This document shows positions 32,261 through 43,669 of a DNA stretch of 64,000 bases, piece by piece. Below the pieces are notes generated by a model. The model ran no database searches. It was given only the letters and a program-made list of their open reading frames with translations, and had not been told where the DNA came from. Origin of the DNA: Gemmatimonadales bacterium (GTDB taxonomy: Bacteria > Gemmatimonadota > Gemmatimonadetes > Gemmatimonadales > GWC2-71-9); assembly GCA_025934955.1 (NCBI GenBank), contig JAICWE010000003.1, forward strand, positions 1 through 64,000. Direction: 5' to 3'. Each line of letters opens with the position of its first letter. Within the stretch, counting starts at the first letter, position 1. The position numbers and the translations under genes were made by a program.

Positions 32261-33304
32261 TCAGGCCGCGCTGCGCAGCGCGAGGCCGATCGGGAGCATC
32301 AGGAGTGGCGCGACCTGGTCCACTTCCATCATGTCGAAGACGCCGTCGGCGTACTGGAGCTTCTGGATTGGGTTGGCCTGCTCGACGGGGAAGCGGAGCC
32401 GGTCGGCGAGCACCTTGTTGAGGCCCGGGATGCGGGAGCCGCCGCCGGTGGTGTAGAGCCGGCTTACGCCGCTCGCCGAGCGGCTGGCCGACTGGAGGAA
32501 CGCCGCCGCGCGCTCGATGCCGACCGCGATCTCCTCGCCCCGGCTCTCGAGGAACGGCTGCAGCACGTCGCTCGCGGCGCCGCCCTGGAGGATGCGGTCC
32601 GCCTCCTCGGCGGAGAGGCCGCGCTCGCGCTGCATGTCCTCGCGGAACCGCCGGGTGCCCACCGGGATGTCGCGGGTCAGCACCGGCACGCCGTCGTCGA
32701 GGATGTTCACGTTGGTCATCTCGTGGCCGATGTTGACCAGGCCGACCACGCCGCGCATCGCCTCGGGGTAATTCACCTCGAAGGCGTTGTGCAGCGCGAA
32801 GGCGTCCACGTCCACGATGCTCGCCTCGAGACCGACCTCGCCGAGCAGGGAGAGCTTGGTCTCGACCAGCTCGCGCTTGGCGGCGACGAGCAGGACGGTC
32901 ATCTGCAGGCCCTCGCCTTCGGGGTCGAGGATCTGGAAGTCGAGCTCGACGTTGTCCATGTCGAACGGGACGTGCTGCTCCGCCTCCCAGCGGATCACCT
33001 CGCGCGCCTCGTTCTCCTTCATGCGGTCCATCGAGATCTTCTTGATGATCACGTCGCGGCCGCCGACCGCCGTCACGACCTGCTTGGTCTTGATCCCGGC
33101 GGAGCTCATCAACCCCTTGATGGCCTCGGCGACGATGCCGGGGTCCATGACCTCGCCCTCGACGATGGCGTCGTCGCCGACCGCGGCGAAGGCGACCTTG
33201 GTGAGCACGGGTTCACCGGTGCCGTGAGACACCTGCACGAGCTTGATCAGCCCGCTGCCGATGTCCAGGCCGACCGTGGTCCGCTTGCGGCCGAACAGTG
33301 CCAT
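32261..33304 (-). CDS. pilM: PilM-like actin-fold pilus assembly ATPase
   Basis: TVGLDIGSGLIKLVQVS, YTTGGGSRIPGLNKVLADRL. Confidence 0.93.
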   Translation of the reverse strand: MALFGRKRTTVGLDIGSGLIKLVQVSHGTGEPVLTKVAFAAVGDDAIVEGEVMDPGIVAEAIKGLMSSAGIKTKQVVTAVGGRDVIIKKISMDRMKENEAREVIRWEAEQHVPFDMDNVELDFQILDPEGEGLQMTVLLVAAKRELVETKLSLLGEVGLEASIVDVDAFALHNAFEVNYPEAMRGVVGLVNIGHEMTNVNILDDGVPVLTRDIPVGTRRFREDMQRERGLSAEEADRILQGGAASDVLQPFLESRGEEIAVGIERAAAFLQSASRSASGVSRLYTTGGGSRIPGLNKVLADRLRFPVEQANPIQKLQYADGVFDMMEVDQVAPLLMLPIGLALRSAA

Positions 33305-33525
33305 GAGGTGCCCGGTTGTTTGGGGGTTGGTGGAGGCGCCGGAGCGCGGCTCCAAACTGGTCCATCGCCCACATACCCGCATCGACCGCACAGACGCCCA
33401 CACCGACGGCGCTTCGACCGTGCCGAGCTATCGGCACCGAGTGCCGGAAATTGCAGGTCGCCGCGATCCGGCGCTGACCACTTCGCTGTAACGGGTGAAC
33501 GGGGTGTTCGAGCGCGGGCCGGTGG

Positions 33526-33541
33526 GGCAACCCATGTGCCA
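33526..33541 (-). promoter_or_regulatory. Sigma-54 promoter upstream of pilM
   Basis: Minus strand TGGCACATGGGTTGCC matches TGGCAYRNNNNTTGCW at all but the last position. Confidence 0.7.
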
Positions 33542-33589
33542 TTGCTTGCAGCGCAAAGGCAAATGGTTGAAGCCTTTGTGATTAGATGG

Positions 33590-33615
33590 GCGGCTCGGGA
33601 CGGCGCACGAGCCGC
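33590..33615 (-). terminator. Hairpin (terminator candidate) after the minor pilin genes
   Basis: 8-bp stem GCGGCTCG/CGAGCCGC with 10-nt loop, downstream of the PilX-like stop at 33672. Confidence 0.4.
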
Positions 33616-33671
33616 ATTCGGGGAAGCGACGCCTCCCTTTGCACAGACTCTCTCACCTTGCCCTCCCGGCG

Positions 33672-34733
33672 TCAGTCGAGCTCCGCCCAGCCGCCCGGCA
33701 GGCGCCGCGGCGGCGCCGCGGCGGCACCGGTTCGGGCAGCCGCGCAGGCGGAGCGGACGATCGCTCCGGCGGCGATGTCGGCGCCTCCGAACGCAAGCGC
33801 CCCGCCCATGATTCGCCCGCCGGATGCCGCCATCCGGAGCGTACCCAGCACGACGACGGATCCGACGAATTCGGCGCCGCCGGCGAGCTCGAGGTCGCCG
33901 CGCACCAGGAGCACCCCCTGGCCGCGGCCGCCGGTTATCCGGAGATCACCCGGCGCAAGGACGACGGGCAGCCACCCAGCGCATGCGGAGCCCGATGAAT
34001 CCGGCTCGCCCCAGTTGGTCGCGACGCCGATGGCGCAGCGGCCGGCGCTGTCGGTGAGCGAGGCGGGCGCGACGTCGCCGCTCACGACCCGGTTGGCGCG
34101 AGCCGCCGCCGAGTCGAACGCCGCCAGGAATTCCGCGCGCCGGGCCGCGAGCGTGGTGTCGGTGGCGAGTGGCGGCGCGCCGGTGACGCATCCGAGCCCG
34201 GCGCATCCCGGGGCCGTGGTGAGGGACATGGCGTCGGGCAGCCGGAGGCCGGCGACCGCCGGACCGGGCGCCTCACACCAGACGCCCCACCCCGCCGGCG
34301 TGCTGTCGCCGCCGGCGAGCCGCGCGGAATCCAGTCGCACCGGCCCCAACGCGCCGAGCGCCGAGCGCGGCAACAGCGCCGGCGAGTGCAGCCGAACCAC
34401 CTGCGCGAGCTCGCGGCGCGCGGCTCCCGCGCGGCCTTCGGAGCGGACCAGGTACAGCTCACCGGCGAGGCGTGCGATCGACAGCGTGAACGAGTCGGTC
34501 GCCGTGACGGCCACCGGGTCCAGCCGGACGAAGGAGCCCGGCGCAAGCGTCGCCGCGACCGATGCGGGCCAGCCGGCGAGCGCGCTCGAGAGCCCGGCCT
34601 CCGCGGCGCCGAGCGCACGCACCGACCGCAAGCCGATCGTCGCCTCGTGGCGATCGCGCCGCGCCGCCGAAACCGCGAGACCGGCGAGCGCGCCCACCAG
34701 CATGAGCGCGACGAGCACGATGGCGAGCGCCAT
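33672..34733 (-). CDS. PilX-like pilus-associated protein
   Basis: RGMALAIVLVALMLVGALAGLAVSAARR N-term; adjacent to prepilin-like genes; start codon uncertain. Confidence 0.7.
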   Translation of the reverse strand: MALAIVLVALMLVGALAGLAVSAARRDRHEATIGLRSVRALGAAEAGLSSALAGWPASVAATLAPGSFVRLDPVAVTATDSFTLSIARLAGELYLVRSEGRAGAARRELAQVVRLHSPALLPRSALGALGPVRLDSARLAGGDSTPAGWGVWCEAPGPAVAGLRLPDAMSLTTAPGCAGLGCVTGAPPLATDTTLAARRAEFLAAFDSAAARANRVVSGDVAPASLTDSAGRCAIGVATNWGEPDSSGSACAGWLPVVLAPGDLRITGGRGQGVLLVRGDLELAGGAEFVGSVVVLGTLRMAASGGRIMGGALAFGGADIAAGAIVRSACAAARTGAAAAPPRRLPGGWAELD

Positions 34734-34771
34734 TCCTCGCCGATCCGGAGCGCGCGCTGCCGCGCCGCCGC

Positions 34772-35605
34772 TCAGGGCCACGGTGCGTTCCTGAGGCGCA
34801 GCACGGTGGCGACGCTGTCGGTCAGGGTGGTGACGACGGCGCCGTGGTGCAGCGGTTCGCTCAGGGCGCGGAGGCTCACGCTTACGCTGCGCGCACTCGC
34901 CGCGACCGTGGTCGGCGCGCCGGCGGAGTCGAGCGCCACGAATGCGAGACCGCGCGCCGCGAGCGGGCCGACGACCGGCTGCACCGTCTCTCCGGCGCTG
35001 ACCGAGCGCGCGCCGAGCCACCAGCTTCCGCCGGTCTGGTAGAGCTTGACCTGCATCACCTCCGCGATGCGCGCGGGACCGCCCGTGACGAGCGCACTCG
35101 CGGCGGCGGAGTCGAGCCGCGTGGCGATGGCGGTGGCGGACGCAGCACCGCACGTGGCGGGGCCGACGCCGAGCACGGGGACGGCGAGCCAGCGATCGTC
35201 GGCTTCGCTGGATGGGTCGGCATCGGCAAAGAGCAGCAGCGTGTCCCTCCCGGGCGACGGTGCCCGCCAGCCGAATGACCAATCGGCGCCGGCGCGGAGC
35301 CGGACCTCGGTGGCGCTCGCGGCGCAGACGACGCCGAGGGTCCTGGTCGCGCGATAGCTGATGCTGTCCGGCGCGATGGCGACCAGATCGGCGGGGGCGA
35401 GGCCGCGCAGCTCCGAGGGCAGAATGGCGCCGGCGGCGCGCACGGTGGCAGCGACGCCACCGGCACCCCGCTGCAGCTGAACGGCGCGCATCATGGCGCC
35501 AAGGAGCCCGACCGCCGCCGTCCCGAGAACGCCGAGGGCGGTGAGTGCCGCGAGCAGCTCGATGAGCGTGGTGCCGCGGCGGGCTATCCGCGCCGCGCTA
35601 GTCAC
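34772..35605 (-). CDS. PilW-like prepilin with N-terminal methylation motif
   Basis: ARRGTTLIELLAALTALGVLGTAAVGLL class III signal. Confidence 0.8.
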   Translation of the reverse strand: MTSAARIARRGTTLIELLAALTALGVLGTAAVGLLGAMMRAVQLQRGAGGVAATVRAAGAILPSELRGLAPADLVAIAPDSISYRATRTLGVVCAASATEVRLRAGADWSFGWRAPSPGRDTLLLFADADPSSEADDRWLAVPVLGVGPATCGAASATAIATRLDSAAASALVTGGPARIAEVMQVKLYQTGGSWWLGARSVSAGETVQPVVGPLAARGLAFVALDSAGAPTTVAASARSVSVSLRALSEPLHHGAVVTTLTDSVATVLRLRNAPWP

Positions 35606-35972
35606 ACGTCACCCAGCTTACGACGGTGTCCGCGCGCGGCCCGGTTGGAGTGGGCCGAGTGACGACGAGCACCACCCGCCGGAGCATGGGCCCGAGATCG
35701 CCGAGCTGCCAGGTGAGCGCGATACCATCCGCGGCGGAGTCCCGCCCGCCGGCGAGCGCGCACCCGCTCCCGGCACGAGCCGCGTCGCCCCGGAGGAGCT
35801 CGAGGTGCCGCTCCGCCAGCGTGCCCGCGCGGGATGCGCGCCGGCCGTCCGCGAGGAGCCGTCCCGCCGCGCCGGCGGCGCCCGCTACCAGCAGCACGCC
35901 GCTCGCGAGGAGGACGAGTGCCACGAGCAGCTCAACGAGCGTGAGGCCGGCGGCGGAGCGGAGGCATCGCAT
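35598..35972 (-). CDS. PilV-like minor prepilin
   Basis: AAGLTLVELLVALVLLASGVLLVAGAAG prepilin motif. Confidence 0.8.
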   Translation of the reverse strand: MRCLRSAAGLTLVELLVALVLLASGVLLVAGAAGAAGRLLADGRRASRAGTLAERHLELLRGDAARAGSGCALAGGRDSAADGIALTWQLGDLGPMLRRVVLVVTRPTPTGPRADTVVSWVTCD

Positions 35973-36075
35973 GGCTCACGGTGCACCCGAGGCGACCGGG
36001 GGCTGGCATCAATTCACTCGTGGACCGGCGCCGTTTCACGCCTCCCTGCGGCGTCGGCGGCGGCCGCGATGCCGA

Positions 36076-37505
<1,430 letters not shown>

Positions 37506-37518
<13 letters not shown>

Positions 37519-38678
37519 GCGCCAGCTCCGACCGACGGGAGGAACACCCGGAACACCGCGCCGCCTTCGCGCGCGTCGTCCACCCACACCAGACCACCGG
37601 CTTCGTGCACCGTACTCGCGACCAGCGCCAGGCCCAGGCCGGAGCCCTTCCCCGGCTCCTTCGTCGTGTAGAACGGATCGAAGATCCGCTCGCGCTCGGC
37701 GGCCGGGACGCCGGGTCCGCTGTCGGCGACGAACAGCAGGACCCCGGACCGGCCGGCCGGCAGATCGGGCCGCCGCGGCCGGGGCGACCAGCGCCGCCGG
37801 GCGGCGACCGCGTCCATGTCGTCCCGCCGCTGCTCTGCCGCGCCCGGCTCGTAGCACCGCCGCTCCATGCCGACGACGATCCGTCCGTCCGGCGCCGCAT
37901 CACACGCGTTCAGGACCAGATTCACGACGACCTGTTCCAGCCCGTGCCTGCTGCCGGCGACGTGCGGCAGCGCGTCCGCGATCCGCGCGATCACGTCGTG
38001 CTCCCGGAGCGCGCCCTGGGCGCAGAGGAACTCGAGCGCGGTCCGCGCGGCGGCGCCGGGATCGGTCTCCTCCCCGATGTCCCGTCCGCCCGGTCGCGCG
38101 TAATCCAGCAGGCTCTGCACCGTGCGATCGATCCGCTCGACCGCATGTCGCATCCGGGCCATCACCTCGGGATCGGTGCCGCGGCGCCGGAGCACCTCCA
38201 CGTCGGTGCTGAGCGCGCCTAACGGGTTCCTCACCTCATGCGCGACGCCGGCGGCGAGCTGTCCGATGCCGGCGAGCTTCTCGACCCGGAGCGCGTGGGC
38301 ATGGAGATCGAGGAGACTCTCCGCCATGGCGCGGTAGCGGCCGGACAGCTCGCTCAACTCGTCCGTTTCGTACGCCGCTGCCGGGGCGGTGAGATCGCCG
38401 GCGGCGAGCGTGTCGGCCTCCGCGGCCAGACGCTGCAGCGGGCGGAGAATGTGGCGCCGGACCAAATGGGCGCCGAACAGCGCGAACACCGCGGTACTGC
38501 CTAACCACAGGGCGGCGAGCGCCCAGGCGCTGCTGCCGGCGTCGGCTCCGGCGAGGACGATCTCGAGGGTGGTGACGCCCGCGAGCAACACCGCCGCCGA
38601 CGTCAGAAAGCTCAGATCGAACAGCAGCCGGAGCCGGAGCGAGCGGCCGGCGCGTCCGGCTCCAGACCTACGCTCCAT
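37506..38678 (-). CDS. Sensor histidine kinase
   Basis: HAMP-like region, GVAHEVRNPLGAL H-box, ADSGPGVPAAERERIFDPFYTTKEPGKGSGLGLALV. Confidence 0.93.
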
Positions 38679-38729
38679 ACGCAGGCGCGAGCCGGTGACT
38701 TCCGCCCCGCGGCAGGTGCGCTCCGCGAA

Positions 38730-39131
38730 TCACGGGCTGCACGTGATCTGTCCTTCGGTGGCCGCCGGTGCTACCGCGGCGCCGTTGCCGCGGAACAGCG
38801 CGCAGGTCCGGGTCGTGAGCCCCGGCGCGCTCGCCAGGGCGCCCCATCCGGTCGGCGTGGCGTACGCGATCGCGACGACGATACCCGGTGACGGCGAGTA
38901 CACCAGCGCCGCCGAGGGTAGTGCCCCACCGTAGTACCCGCCGCCGTTTGCCTCGTAGGCCTCCTGCGCGGTGGCCAGATTCCGCAGATCACCCTTCATC
39001 TCTGCGACGTACGCCTGACTCTTCGTAGCCGCGAACTTCGGAATCGCGATCGCCGAGAGCAGTCCGATGATCACGACCACGATCAACAGCTCGATGAGCG
39101 TGAACCCGGCTCGGCCCTTGTGAGTCGTCAT
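38730..39131 (-). CDS. Type IV pilin-like protein 1
   Basis: GRAGFTLIELLIVVVIIGLLSAIAIPKFAATKSQAYVAEMKGDLRNL; start at 39131 assumed (ORF open to 39227). Confidence 0.85.
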   Translation of the reverse strand: MTTHKGRAGFTLIELLIVVVIIGLLSAIAIPKFAATKSQAYVAEMKGDLRNLATAQEAYEANGGGYYGGALPSAALVYSPSPGIVVAIAYATPTGWGALASAPGLTTRTCALFRGNGAAVAPAATEGQITCSP

Positions 39132-39244
39132 CGGGTGGAACCGCTCGGGCGTGGTGGTCATCGGTCCTTCCGGAATTCGGGTACGAAACAGGGCGGCGAC
39201 CCGAAGACCGCCGCCCCTTTCGCTCATTCACAGCAAGGTGCTAC

Positions 39245-39622
39245 TTACGGGCAGGTGATCACGCCATCGCTGGCGCCGCCGCCGCCGACGGTCACCGAGC
39301 ACGAGGTCGCGCCGCTCGAGATGGTGGCGTTGCTCACGCTGACGGTGTAGCCGGTAGCGTTGACCGTGATGGTCGGAACGTTTGGAATCGTCGCGGTGAA
39401 CAGGTTGGCGCCCTGGAGCGCGCCGTAGTTGCCGTACGCCTGGTTGTCCGAGAAGTACGCCTCTTCGGCCGTCTCGATGTTACGAATGTCGCTCTTGACC
39501 GAGGCCAGCTTGGCCTTGTCCTTGGTCGCCGCGAACTTCGGAATCGCGATGGCGGCCAGAATGCCGATGATCACGACCACGATCAGCAGCTCGATGAGCG
39601 TGAAGCCCTTACGGTTCGTCAT
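39245..39622 (-). CDS. pilA: Type IV pilin-like protein 2 (probable major pilin)
   Basis: MTNRKGFTLIELLIVVVIIGILAAIAIPKFAATKDKAKLASVKSDIRNIETAEEAYF. Confidence 0.9.
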   Translation of the reverse strand: MTNRKGFTLIELLIVVVIIGILAAIAIPKFAATKDKAKLASVKSDIRNIETAEEAYFSDNQAYGNYGALQGANLFTATIPNVPTITVNATGYTVSVSNATISSGATSCSVTVGGGGASDGVITCP

Positions 39623-39698
39623 GCCTTCCTCCGGATGAGTGACTGCCTGGTGGTTGTGAGCGCCGACGTGGTGGTGGTGTGCTCGGCGCCGGGAGGGG

Positions 39699-39714
39699 GC
39701 AACACATATGCCAC
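39699..39714 (-). promoter_or_regulatory. Sigma-54 promoter upstream of pilin genes
   Basis: Minus strand TGGCATATGTGTTGCC matches TGGCAYRNNNNTTGCW at all but the last position, 77 bp upstream of the pilin start. Confidence 0.75.
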
Positions 39715-39837
39715 CTCCCCGTGCACACCTTCAAATCATTCTTACGGCGGGAGTTACCGTCGAGTGCAAGAAGCGGCTGTCGCAATCCGCTGCGGGAGAG
39801 CCGTGGGATATTGCAAGGGCGGGGACCGTCGAGGCCG

Positions 39838-41220
39838 CTACGCTTTGACTTCGACCTGCTCCTCATACCGGGAAAGCTTGCGGTAAAGCGTGGACGGATC
39901 GATGCCGAGTACCTCGGCGGCGCGGGTCTTGTTGCCCCCCTCGGCCTGGAGCACCCACATGATGTACGCCCGCTCGATCACCTCGAGCGTCGGGTTGCGG
40001 TAGGAGCGCTCGGCGACGAGCGGCTCCTTGCGCCGCTTGGTGATCCGCTCGGGGAGGTGATGCGCCTCGATCAGCGTCCCGCGGGAGAGCACCACCGCGT
40101 GCTCCAGCGCGTTCTCCAGCTCGCGCACGTTGCCGGGCCACTCGTACACCATCACGGCGTCCAGTGCCTCGGAGGCGAGCGCCTTCGGGTCGCTTCCCTG
40201 CTCCGCCGCGAGGTTCTGAAGGAACTGCTCCATCAGCAGGAGCAGGTCGTCTCGCCGGTCGCGCAGCGGCGGGAGGTTCAGCGCGATGACGTTCAGGCGA
40301 TAGAACAGGTCGCTGCGGAAGTTGCCGCGGCGCACCTCCTCCTCGAGGTCGCGGTTGGTCGCGGCGATGATGCGCACATCCACCGGGATGGACTCGGTGG
40401 CGCCGACCGGAATGACCTCCCGCTCCTGCAGCACACGGAGCAGCTTCACCTGGAGCGACGGCGGCATCTCGCCGACTTCGTCGAGGAAGAACGTCCCGCC
40501 CCGCGCCGCGGCGAAGAGGCCCTGCTTGTCGCGCACCGCGCCGGTGAAGCTCCCCTTCACGTGCCCGAACAGCTCGCTCTCCAGCAGGTTCTCCGGGAGC
40601 GCGCCGCAGTTGATGGAGAGGAACGGCCCCTCGGTGCGGGTGGAGAGGTTGTGGACGTAGCGGGCGATGACCTCCTTGCCGGTGCCGCTCTCGCCCTGGA
40701 TCAGGACGGTCGAGTCGGTCGGCGCGATCTGCTCGGCGAAGCGGAGCACCTCGACGAAGCGCTTCGACTTGCCGATGGGCCGGCTGACGGCGCCGCGGTC
40801 GGTACGCCGCCGGATCTCCTGCTTGAGCTGCTTGTTCTCCACCCGCACCTGGCGGAACTCGCAGGCCCGGCGCAGGATGGCGACCAGCTCGTCATTGGCG
40901 AACGGCTTCTGGATGTAGTAGAAGGCGCCGGAGTTCACCGCCTGGATCGCGCTCTGGAGCGACGCCTGCGCCGTCATCAGGATCACCGGCGTCATCCCGT
41001 CCTGCTCGCGCGCCGCCTGGAGGATGTCGAGTCCCGATACCTGCGGCATCCGCACGTCAGAGAGGATGACGTCGTGGGTGCCCGCGCGGATCTGCTCCAG
41101 GCCGGCCTTGCCGCCCTGCGCGGTGGTGACCTCGAAGCCCTCGTTCTTGAGCAGGATGCGAAGGGTGTCGAGAATGCCGGACTCGTCGTCCACGACGAGC
41201 AGCGAAGGCTTCTGATTCAT
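39838..41220 (-). CDS. pilR: Sigma-54 response regulator (PilR-like)
   Basis: LLVVDDESGILDTLRILL, GESGTGKEVIARYVH, GSFTGA, Fis HTH; 4-bp overlap with sensor kinase gene. Confidence 0.9.
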   Translation of the reverse strand: MNQKPSLLVVDDESGILDTLRILLKNEGFEVTTAQGGKAGLEQIRAGTHDVILSDVRMPQVSGLDILQAAREQDGMTPVILMTAQASLQSAIQAVNSGAFYYIQKPFANDELVAILRRACEFRQVRVENKQLKQEIRRRTDRGAVSRPIGKSKRFVEVLRFAEQIAPTDSTVLIQGESGTGKEVIARYVHNLSTRTEGPFLSINCGALPENLLESELFGHVKGSFTGAVRDKQGLFAAARGGTFFLDEVGEMPPSLQVKLLRVLQEREVIPVGATESIPVDVRIIAATNRDLEEEVRRGNFRSDLFYRLNVIALNLPPLRDRRDDLLLLMEQFLQNLAAEQGSDPKALASEALDAVMVYEWPGNVRELENALEHAVVLSRGTLIEAHHLPERITKRRKEPLVAERSYRNPTLEVIERAYIMWVLQAEGGNKTRAAEVLGIDPSTLYRKLSRYEEQVEVKA

Positions 41221-42908
41221 GCCGCGTCCTCCGCCATCCAGGTGGCAGGCAGATAGATGGTGAACGTGGTGCCGGCGCCGGGCGCCGACTCCACCAGAAC
41301 GAACCCGCGATGCGCCTCCACGGCGCGCTGCACGATGGCGAGGCCGAGCCCGCTCCCGCCCGGCCGTCCCGAGACGAACGGCTCGAACAGCCGCTCGCGG
41401 ATTTCCTCCGGGATGCCGGGACCATCGTCCCGCACCTCGAGCCGGACGGCGCGCTCGAAGCCGGCACCTTCCGGCACCTCGCTGCTGCTGCCGAGCTTGA
41501 CCGTCACCCGCACCGGCTCACCGTGGGCCGCCTGCACCGCGTTCAGCACCAGGTTGGCGACGACGCGGTGCAGCAGATCCTCGTCTCCCTCGAGCAGTGT
41601 GGGTCCGCCTTCGACCACCAGCTGCGCCGCCGGCCCGCATTCGGGATGCTGGGCTACCAGGCGCACCGCCGCCGTAGCCACCAGGTGAAGATCGACCGGC
41701 TCGGCTCGCGTGGCGCGCACCCGGGAGAAGTCGAGGAACTCGCTCAGCAACCGGCTCAGCCGATCGCTCTCCCGCACGATCAGCCGGGCGAGCACCTGCT
41801 CGTCGTCGCCATCGGCGGCGGAGCCGGCGAGCTGCTCCACCGAGCTTCGGATCGAGGCGAGCGGGTTCCGGATCTCATGCGCCAGGGATGCGCTGAGCGC
41901 CGCGACCGCCTCGAGCCGCTCGGCGCGGAGCCGCAGCTCCTGGAGCTGCTTCGAGTCGGAGATGTCGGTGAAGATCGCCGTCACCGAGGGCGCCTCCTGC
42001 GCCGCCTGCTGGAAGGTGGTGGTGCTGAGGCCGATCGGGAACGGCGCGTCGCCGTCGCGGCGCACCAGTCCTTCGCCCCGGCTCACCTTGCGGCCGCCCC
42101 TGATCCCGGCCACGATCGCCGCCCACAGCTCGGGCGAGCGCTCCTTCATCAGGTCCAGCACCGGCCGGCCGAGGACCGACTCGCCATCCAGTCCGAGAAT
42201 CCGCGCCGCCGTCGGGTTGAGGAACGCCAGCCGGCCGAGCCCGTCCACCGTCAGCACACCGGATCGGATGTTGTGCAGGATGTCGTCGGCCTCGAGCCGC
42301 ACCCGCCGGAGCTCGACCTCCAGCGTCGCCTGCTCGGCTCCCGCTTCCCGCAGCCGCCGCGCGAGCACGGCGACGATGATGAAGACGACGTTGAAGATGA
42401 CGATCTGCGCCCAGAACGGCTTGTCGAGCGGCCCGTTGTAGCCGTAGAGCGCGATGACGAAATAGAGGCCCGTCGCCAGCAGCGCCACCGCGACGCCGGC
42501 ACCCGACGGGAGCAGCACGCCGTACGCGGCGATGACCAGCACGTAGAGCGCCGGAAAGACACTCCGGGTCCCGCCGAAGTGGACCAGCAGCGACACCATG
42601 CCGAGGTCTACCAGCGCCTGCACGAAGACGAAGAGCGCGCTGGGGTAATGCTCCCGGATGTGCACCCGCCACCCGCCGTACGCCGTCAGGATCAGGGCGA
42701 GCACGACCGCGATCGCGACGAGGTACGCATCGCCCGGGCGCTCGGCCCAGAGCAGCGCGGTCCAGACCAGCGTGACTACCGCGATCGCCAACCGGGCGGA
42801 GAAGAGCCACGACAGGAGAATGCGCTGATCGGGCAACGACGACTTGCGGGTCCGCCGGCCTCCGGCGCTGGACGCGTCGGGCCGCGGAGACGGCGCGTCG
42901 GCCGGCAT
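41217..42908 (-). CDS. pilS: PilS-like sensor histidine kinase
   Basis: N-terminal multi-TM region, PAS, SLAHEIRNPLASIRSSVEQL, DDGPGIPEEIRERLFEPFVSGRPGGSGLGLAIV. Confidence 0.9.
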   Translation of the reverse strand: MPADAPSPRPDASSAGGRRTRKSSLPDQRILLSWLFSARLAIAVVTLVWTALLWAERPGDAYLVAIAVVLALILTAYGGWRVHIREHYPSALFVFVQALVDLGMVSLLVHFGGTRSVFPALYVLVIAAYGVLLPSGAGVAVALLATGLYFVIALYGYNGPLDKPFWAQIVIFNVVFIIVAVLARRLREAGAEQATLEVELRRVRLEADDILHNIRSGVLTVDGLGRLAFLNPTAARILGLDGESVLGRPVLDLMKERSPELWAAIVAGIRGGRKVSRGEGLVRRDGDAPFPIGLSTTTFQQAAQEAPSVTAIFTDISDSKQLQELRLRAERLEAVAALSASLAHEIRNPLASIRSSVEQLAGSAADGDDEQVLARLIVRESDRLSRLLSEFLDFSRVRATRAEPVDLHLVATAAVRLVAQHPECGPAAQLVVEGGPTLLEGDEDLLHRVVANLVLNAVQAAHGEPVRVTVKLGSSSEVPEGAGFERAVRLEVRDDGPGIPEEIRERLFEPFVSGRPGGSGLGLAIVQRAVEAHRGFVLVESAPGAGTTFTIYLPATWMAEDAA

Positions 42909-42979
42909 GGAACCTCGGGAATGGCGAGAGCTGGAAAAGTGGCGGGACGAACCGGAAAGGTGAAGGGCGCGGCGTCGGC

Positions 42980-43669
42980 TCAGCGGTGCTCGGTGACGCC
43001 CACCTGGCGGCACATGTCGAGCACCGGACAGGTCGAGCAGCGCGGGAGCGTGCCGGTACAGACGTGCTTCCCGAACGGCACCAGCAGCGCGTTGATCTCG
43101 ATCCACCACCGCTCCGGCAGCACCCGCTGCAGCTCGGCCATGGTGCGCTCCGGCGTCGGCGCGCGCACATAGCCCCAGCGGTTCGTCACCCGGTGCACAT
43201 GAACATCCACGCTGATCCGCCGCTCGCCGCACGCGATGCCGAGCGCGAGGTTGGCGCACTTGGGACCGACGCCGCGAAAGCCCTGCAGCACCGCGGCATC
43301 GCACGGAAGCTCGCCGCCGTATGCCGCGTCGGCCTGCCGGGCGAGCTCCCGGATCTGCGCGGCCTTGGCTTCGTGGAAGGTGGCGGGGCGGATCAGCGAA
43401 TCGATGCGAGCTGCGGCGAGCCGCGCGAGGGCCGCGGGCGTGCGCGCCACCTGGAACAGGCGCCGCGCCGCTTCGAGGCTGACCTCGTCCCGGGTGCGGA
43501 TGGAGATGATGCAGGCGACGAGCCGCTCGAAGAGCGACCCGTGGCCGTCCTCCGCGAGCGCGAACATCGCGGCCTTGGGCCACGGCCGCACCGCGTCGCG
43601 GATGCGGTCGAGCGCAAGGCCGATATCGAAAGGTCGTTTACGAGCGCGCGGCCCGGCGCTCGGCGCCAC
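42980..43669 (-). CDS. Endonuclease III family DNA glycosylase/AP lyase
   Basis: HhH LQGFRGVGPKCANLAL, VDVHVHRVTNRWG, C-term C-x6-C-x2-C-x5-C cluster; 5' end overlaps the DUF2231 gene. Confidence 0.9.
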   Translation of the reverse strand: MAPSAGPRARKRPFDIGLALDRIRDAVRPWPKAAMFALAEDGHGSLFERLVACIISIRTRDEVSLEAARRLFQVARTPAALARLAAARIDSLIRPATFHEAKAAQIRELARQADAAYGGELPCDAAVLQGFRGVGPKCANLALGIACGERRISVDVHVHRVTNRWGYVRAPTPERTMAELQRVLPERWWIEINALLVPFGKHVCTGTLPRCSTCPVLDMCRQVGVTEHR

